Source: Pseudomonas fluorescens (GTDB lineage Bacteria; Pseudomonadota; Gammaproteobacteria; Pseudomonadales; Pseudomonadaceae). From it: a stretch of 64,000 nucleotides of DNA. How positions within the stretch are numbered: position 1 is the stretch's first letter; every line of letters starts with the position of its first letter. Positions 61,123 to 64,000 of this stretch are shown piece by piece. Under the pieces are notes generated by a model. The model did not search any database. It was not told the origin of the DNA and saw only the letters and a program-made list of their open reading frames with translations. The stretch lies in contig NZ_CP008896.1 of NCBI RefSeq assembly GCF_000730425.1, forward strand, positions 1 to 64,000, written 5' to 3'. A program made the translations under genes and the position numbers.

Positions 61123-64000
61123 CAAAACGGCGGAACTGGTGGCGCGCATCAAGGACTTGAGCGCACCCAGGCGTGCGCAACTGTTCAGCAAGCTTGAGCA
61201 GCAGGGTGTCAATGTGGCGCGCTTCCCCATTGTGCCGGCCAGTGAAACCGGGCCCCAGGTACTGTCGTATGCGCAGCAGCGGCAGTGGTTTCTCTGGCAG
61301 TTCGATCCCCAGGGCAGTGCCTACAACATCTGCGCGGCCTTGCGTTTGCAAGGGGAATTGGATATCGGGGCGCTGCAATGCAGCCTGTCGCAGGTGCTGG
61401 CGCGCCATGAAGGGTTGCGCGCCGGGTTTGTGCAGCAGGGCGAGCAGGTGCGTTGCCTTCTGCGGCCCATTGAAGCGCTGGAACTGGTGGTGCAGGACGC
61501 TGCGCCGGGCGACCCCGAGTGCGTCATCAAGGGGTTTGTCCAGGCGCAGAGCAGCCAGCCGTTCGACCTGGAGCACGATCTGCTGCTGCGTGCCGCCCTG
61601 TTGCGCCTGGCGGACGATGAGCATGTGCTGGTACTGACGTTGCATCACATCATCACCGATGGCTGGTCCATGCAGATCATGATTGATGAGCTGCTGGCGC
61701 TGTACATCGCCCAGGTCACGGACACGCCTTGTGCATTGCCGGCGCCGGTCATTCAATACGCCGACTATGCGGCCTGGCAGCGGCAATGGCTGGAAGCCGG
61801 GGAGGGGCGCCGACAGCTGGATTACTGGCGCGGCAAGCTGGGCAGCGAGCACGTTTTGCTGGCGCTGCCGGTGGATCGTCCGCGCCTGGGACCGCCCGAC
61901 CAGCACGGGGCGACGCTGGCGCTGGCGTTGGATCGCGCGTTGAGCGATGCCCTCAAGGGCCTGGCGCAGCAGCAAGGCGTGAGCCCGTTCATGTTGTTGC
62001 TGGCGTCGTTCCAGGTGCTGTTGCACCGCTACAGCGGCCAATCGGATATCCGTGTCGGTGTACCCACCGCCAACCGCAACCGCGCCGAGACGGAGCGGGT
62101 CATCGGCTTTTTCGTCAACACCCAGGTGATGCAGGCCACACTCGACAGCCAGCAGCCGTTTGCCGACTTTGTGCAGACCGTCAAGGCCGCGGCCCACGAA
62201 GCCCAGACCTGGCAGGATCTGCCGTTCGAGCAGTTGGTGGAAGCCTTGCAACCCGAGCGCAATAGCCTGCACACGCCGTTGTTCCAGGTCATGTTCAACC
62301 ACCAGATGGAAGCTGGCCGGTTTGCCGATGGCCAGTCCCTGGGCGGGTTGCGGTGCACCCCAGTCGACTCGGACAACCTCAGTGCGCCGTTTGACCTGAC
62401 CCTCAACACCTTCGACGGTCCCGCTGGCTTGTCCGCAGCACTGACGTACGCCACCGATATCTTTGACGCCTCCACCGTCGAGCGCATGGCGCGGCACTGG
62501 CAGGCGTTGTTGCAGGGTATGGTCGATGACCCCCGGCAGCGCATCGGCCAATTGCCGATGCTCACCGCCGCTGAGCAACGCCTGGCGCTGCACACCTGGA
62601 ACGCCAGCACCACCGACTACCCCCGCCACAGCGCCATCCATCAGTTGATCGAGGCCCAGGCCGACTGTACTCCGGACGCTGTGGCGCTGGTCTTCGAGAC
62701 GCAGTCATTGACCTTTGCCCAGCTCAACCAGCAGGCCAACCGCCTGGCCCATCGCCTGATCGAAGCCGGCGTGGGCCCGGATGTGCTGGTGGGCATTGCG
62801 GTGCAGCGCAGTGTCGACCTGGTGGTCGGGCTGCTGGCGATTCTCAAGGCCGGTGGCGCGTATATCCCGCTGGACCCGGCGTACCCCGAGGATCGCCTGG
62901 CCTACATGATGCAAGACAGCGGCCTGGCCCTGCTGCTGACCCAGGCACCGTTGCTGGCGCGCTTGCCGATCCCGGCCGGGGTCAACGCGCTGGCCCTGGA
63001 CCAGCCGGGTGCATGGCTCGATGGCTACAGCATCGAAAACCCGCCGCCGCGGACCACGGCTGAACACCTGGCGTATGTGATCTACACCTCCGGCTCCACG
63101 GGCAAACCCAAAGGGGTGATGGTGCGCCATGGCGCCCTGACCAATTTCGTGTGCAGCATGGCCCGCCAACCAGGGCTGGACGCCCATGATCGGTTGCTGT
63201 CGCTGACCACCTTCTCGTTCGATATTTTCGGCCTGGAAATCTACGGGCCGCTGCGGGTCGGCGCGACCCTGGTGCTGACCGGGCAGGACATCAACCTCGA
63301 CCCGCAAGCTTTGCTCGCCCTGGTCAAACAGCAGCGCATCAGCGTGTTGCAGGCCACGCCGTCGACCTGGCGCATGCTGCTCGATCATCCCCAGGCCGAT
63401 GCCCTCATCGGCTGCAAGTTGCTGTGCGGCGGCGAGGCGCTGCCCCTGGAGCTGGCGACCCGCCTTTTGGCCCTATCGCCCCAGGTCTGGAACCTCTACG
63501 GGCCGACCGAAACCACCATCTGGTCGGCGCAGTACCCACTCGCGCCAACCCAGCCACAGCCGTGGCTCGGCGGGCCGATTGCCAATACCCGCCTGTATAT
63601 CCTCGACGATAACCTGGCGCCGGTGGCGGTCGGGGTAGCGGGCGAATTGTTGATTGGCGGCGAAGGCCTGGCACGGGGTTACTTCCAGCGTCCGGCACTC
63701 ACCGCCGAGCGCTTCCTGCCTGACCCCTTTGGCGCTCCCGGTGCGCGTCTGTACCGCACCGGCGACCTGGCGCGCTATCGCGCAGACGGGGTGATCGAGT
63801 ACATCGGTCGGGTGGACCACCAGGTGAAAATCCGTGGGTTGCGCATCGAACTGGGAGAGATTGAAGCGCGGCTGCTGGAGCAACCCCAGGTGCGCGAAGC
63901 GGCTGTGGTGGTGCGGGACATTGCCGGCCATCCACAGCTGGTGGCGTATGTCGTCGCAGCGCAGGTGGCAGGCGATGAGCAGGCTCTACGTGACGCGTTC
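61115..64000 (+). CDS. pvdJ: Pyoverdine side-chain NRPS, partial (PvdJ-like), cut by window end
   Basis: The first 962 residues of a second NRPS. The frame is open at the window end. The condensation domain (about 45-490; LSYAQQRQWFLWQ, HHIITDG at 177) looks LCL-type, fitting an upstream non-epimerised Gly. The adenylation domain follows (about 510 onward; YTSGSTG at 657; GRVDHQVKIRG near 895). The pocket residues read DILQLGLIWK, predicting Gly. The ATG at 61115 overlaps the preceding NRPS stop by 8 bases and has GGAGG six bases upstream, so the two are co-translated. The carrier domain and further modules lie outside the window; the assignment as pvdJ rather than pvdD is provisional. Confidence 0.85.
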   Translation, partial: MLNKTAELVARIKDLSAPRRAQLFSKLEQQGVNVARFPIVPASETGPQVLSYAQQRQWFLWQFDPQGSAYNICAALRLQGELDIGALQCSLSQVLARHEGLRAGFVQQGEQVRCLLRPIEALELVVQDAAPGDPECVIKGFVQAQSSQPFDLEHDLLLRAALLRLADDEHVLVLTLHHIITDGWSMQIMIDELLALYIAQVTDTPCALPAPVIQYADYAAWQRQWLEAGEGRRQLDYWRGKLGSEHVLLALPVDRPRLGPPDQHGATLALALDRALSDALKGLAQQQGVSPFMLLLASFQVLLHRYSGQSDIRVGVPTANRNRAETERVIGFFVNTQVMQATLDSQQPFADFVQTVKAAAHEAQTWQDLPFEQLVEALQPERNSLHTPLFQVMFNHQMEAGRFADGQSLGGLRCTPVDSDNLSAPFDLTLNTFDGPAGLSAALTYATDIFDASTVERMARHWQALLQGMVDDPRQRIGQLPMLTAAEQRLALHTWNASTTDYPRHSAIHQLIEAQADCTPDAVALVFETQSLTFAQLNQQANRLAHRLIEAGVGPDVLVGIAVQRSVDLVVGLLAILKAGGAYIPLDPAYPEDRLAYMMQDSGLALLLTQAPLLARLPIPAGVNALALDQPGAWLDGYSIENPPPRTTAEHLAYVIYTSGSTGKPKGVMVRHGALTNFVCSMARQPGLDAHDRLLSLTTFSFDIFGLEIYGPLRVGATLVLTGQDINLDPQALLALVKQQRISVLQATPSTWRMLLDHPQADALIGCKLLCGGEALPLELATRLLALSPQVWNLYGPTETTIWSAQYPLAPTQPQPWLGGPIANTRLYILDDNLAPVAVGVAGELLIGGEGLARGYFQRPALTAERFLPDPFGAPGARLYRTGDLARYRADGVIEYIGRVDHQVKIRGLRIELGEIEARLLEQPQVREAAVVVRDIAGHPQLVAYVVAAQVAGDEQALRDAF

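Overview
The window reads as a chromosomal segment of a fluorescent Pseudomonas, P. fluorescens group. The evidence is a Pseudomonas-type 5S rRNA, high GC coding with tight stop/start overlaps, many REP/REPIN palindromes of the GTAGGAGCCGGC family, a psl exopolysaccharide operon in the P. aeruginosa gene order, and pyoverdine-type peptide synthetases.

Layout. 1-0.2 kb: 5S rRNA, the tail of an rRNA operon, with its terminator. 0.4-2.3 kb: a stand-alone class B penicillin-binding protein 2. 2.3-7.7 kb (minus): a LysR regulator followed by a catabolic operon of unknown substrate (tartrate/D-malate-type dehydrogenase, aldehyde dehydrogenase, SDR, cyclase-family hydrolase). 8-11.8 kb: DNA polymerase II, a GST-like protein and a secreted DUF4174 protein. 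11.9-15.9 kb: a Fur-box-led FecI/FecR/TonB-receptor cassette. 16.2-31.4 kb (minus): the psl operon pslA-pslK, with a left-handed beta-helix acetyltransferase between pslJ and pslK. 31.8-35.9 kb (minus): a second FecI/FecR/TonB-receptor cassette. 35.9-38.6 kb: isonitrile hydratase, a divergent GlxA-type AraC regulator and an alpha/beta hydrolase. 38.8-41.5 kb (minus): a GH15 enzyme and a glucose-dehydrogenase-like SDR. 41.6-46.6 kb: an AraC regulator and a tripartite EmrAB/OMF-type exporter. 46.7-48.6 kb: a TetR regulator and a divergent MFS transporter around twin operators. 48.8-64 kb: two overlapping NRPS genes, the second cut by the window end.

The themes are iron acquisition and surface or secreted products. 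The NRPS pair begins like the pyoverdine side-chain synthetases, has a candidate PvdS promoter, and its adenylation-pocket residues (read by eye) predict D-Ala - D-Lys - Gly - Gly for the first four side-chain residues. The psl operon carries a candidate FleQ-type palindrome upstream of pslA, and lies between two iron-starvation sigma/anti-sigma/receptor cassettes whose sigma genes share a GATAAC(C/G)GTT Fur-box core.

No tRNA, insertion sequence, prophage or CRISPR array was seen. Intergenic regions over 300 bases are 7712-8062 (a REPIN, otherwise nothing) and 31401-31799 (psl leader plus a REP). All assignments rest on reading the sequence; no database search was run.
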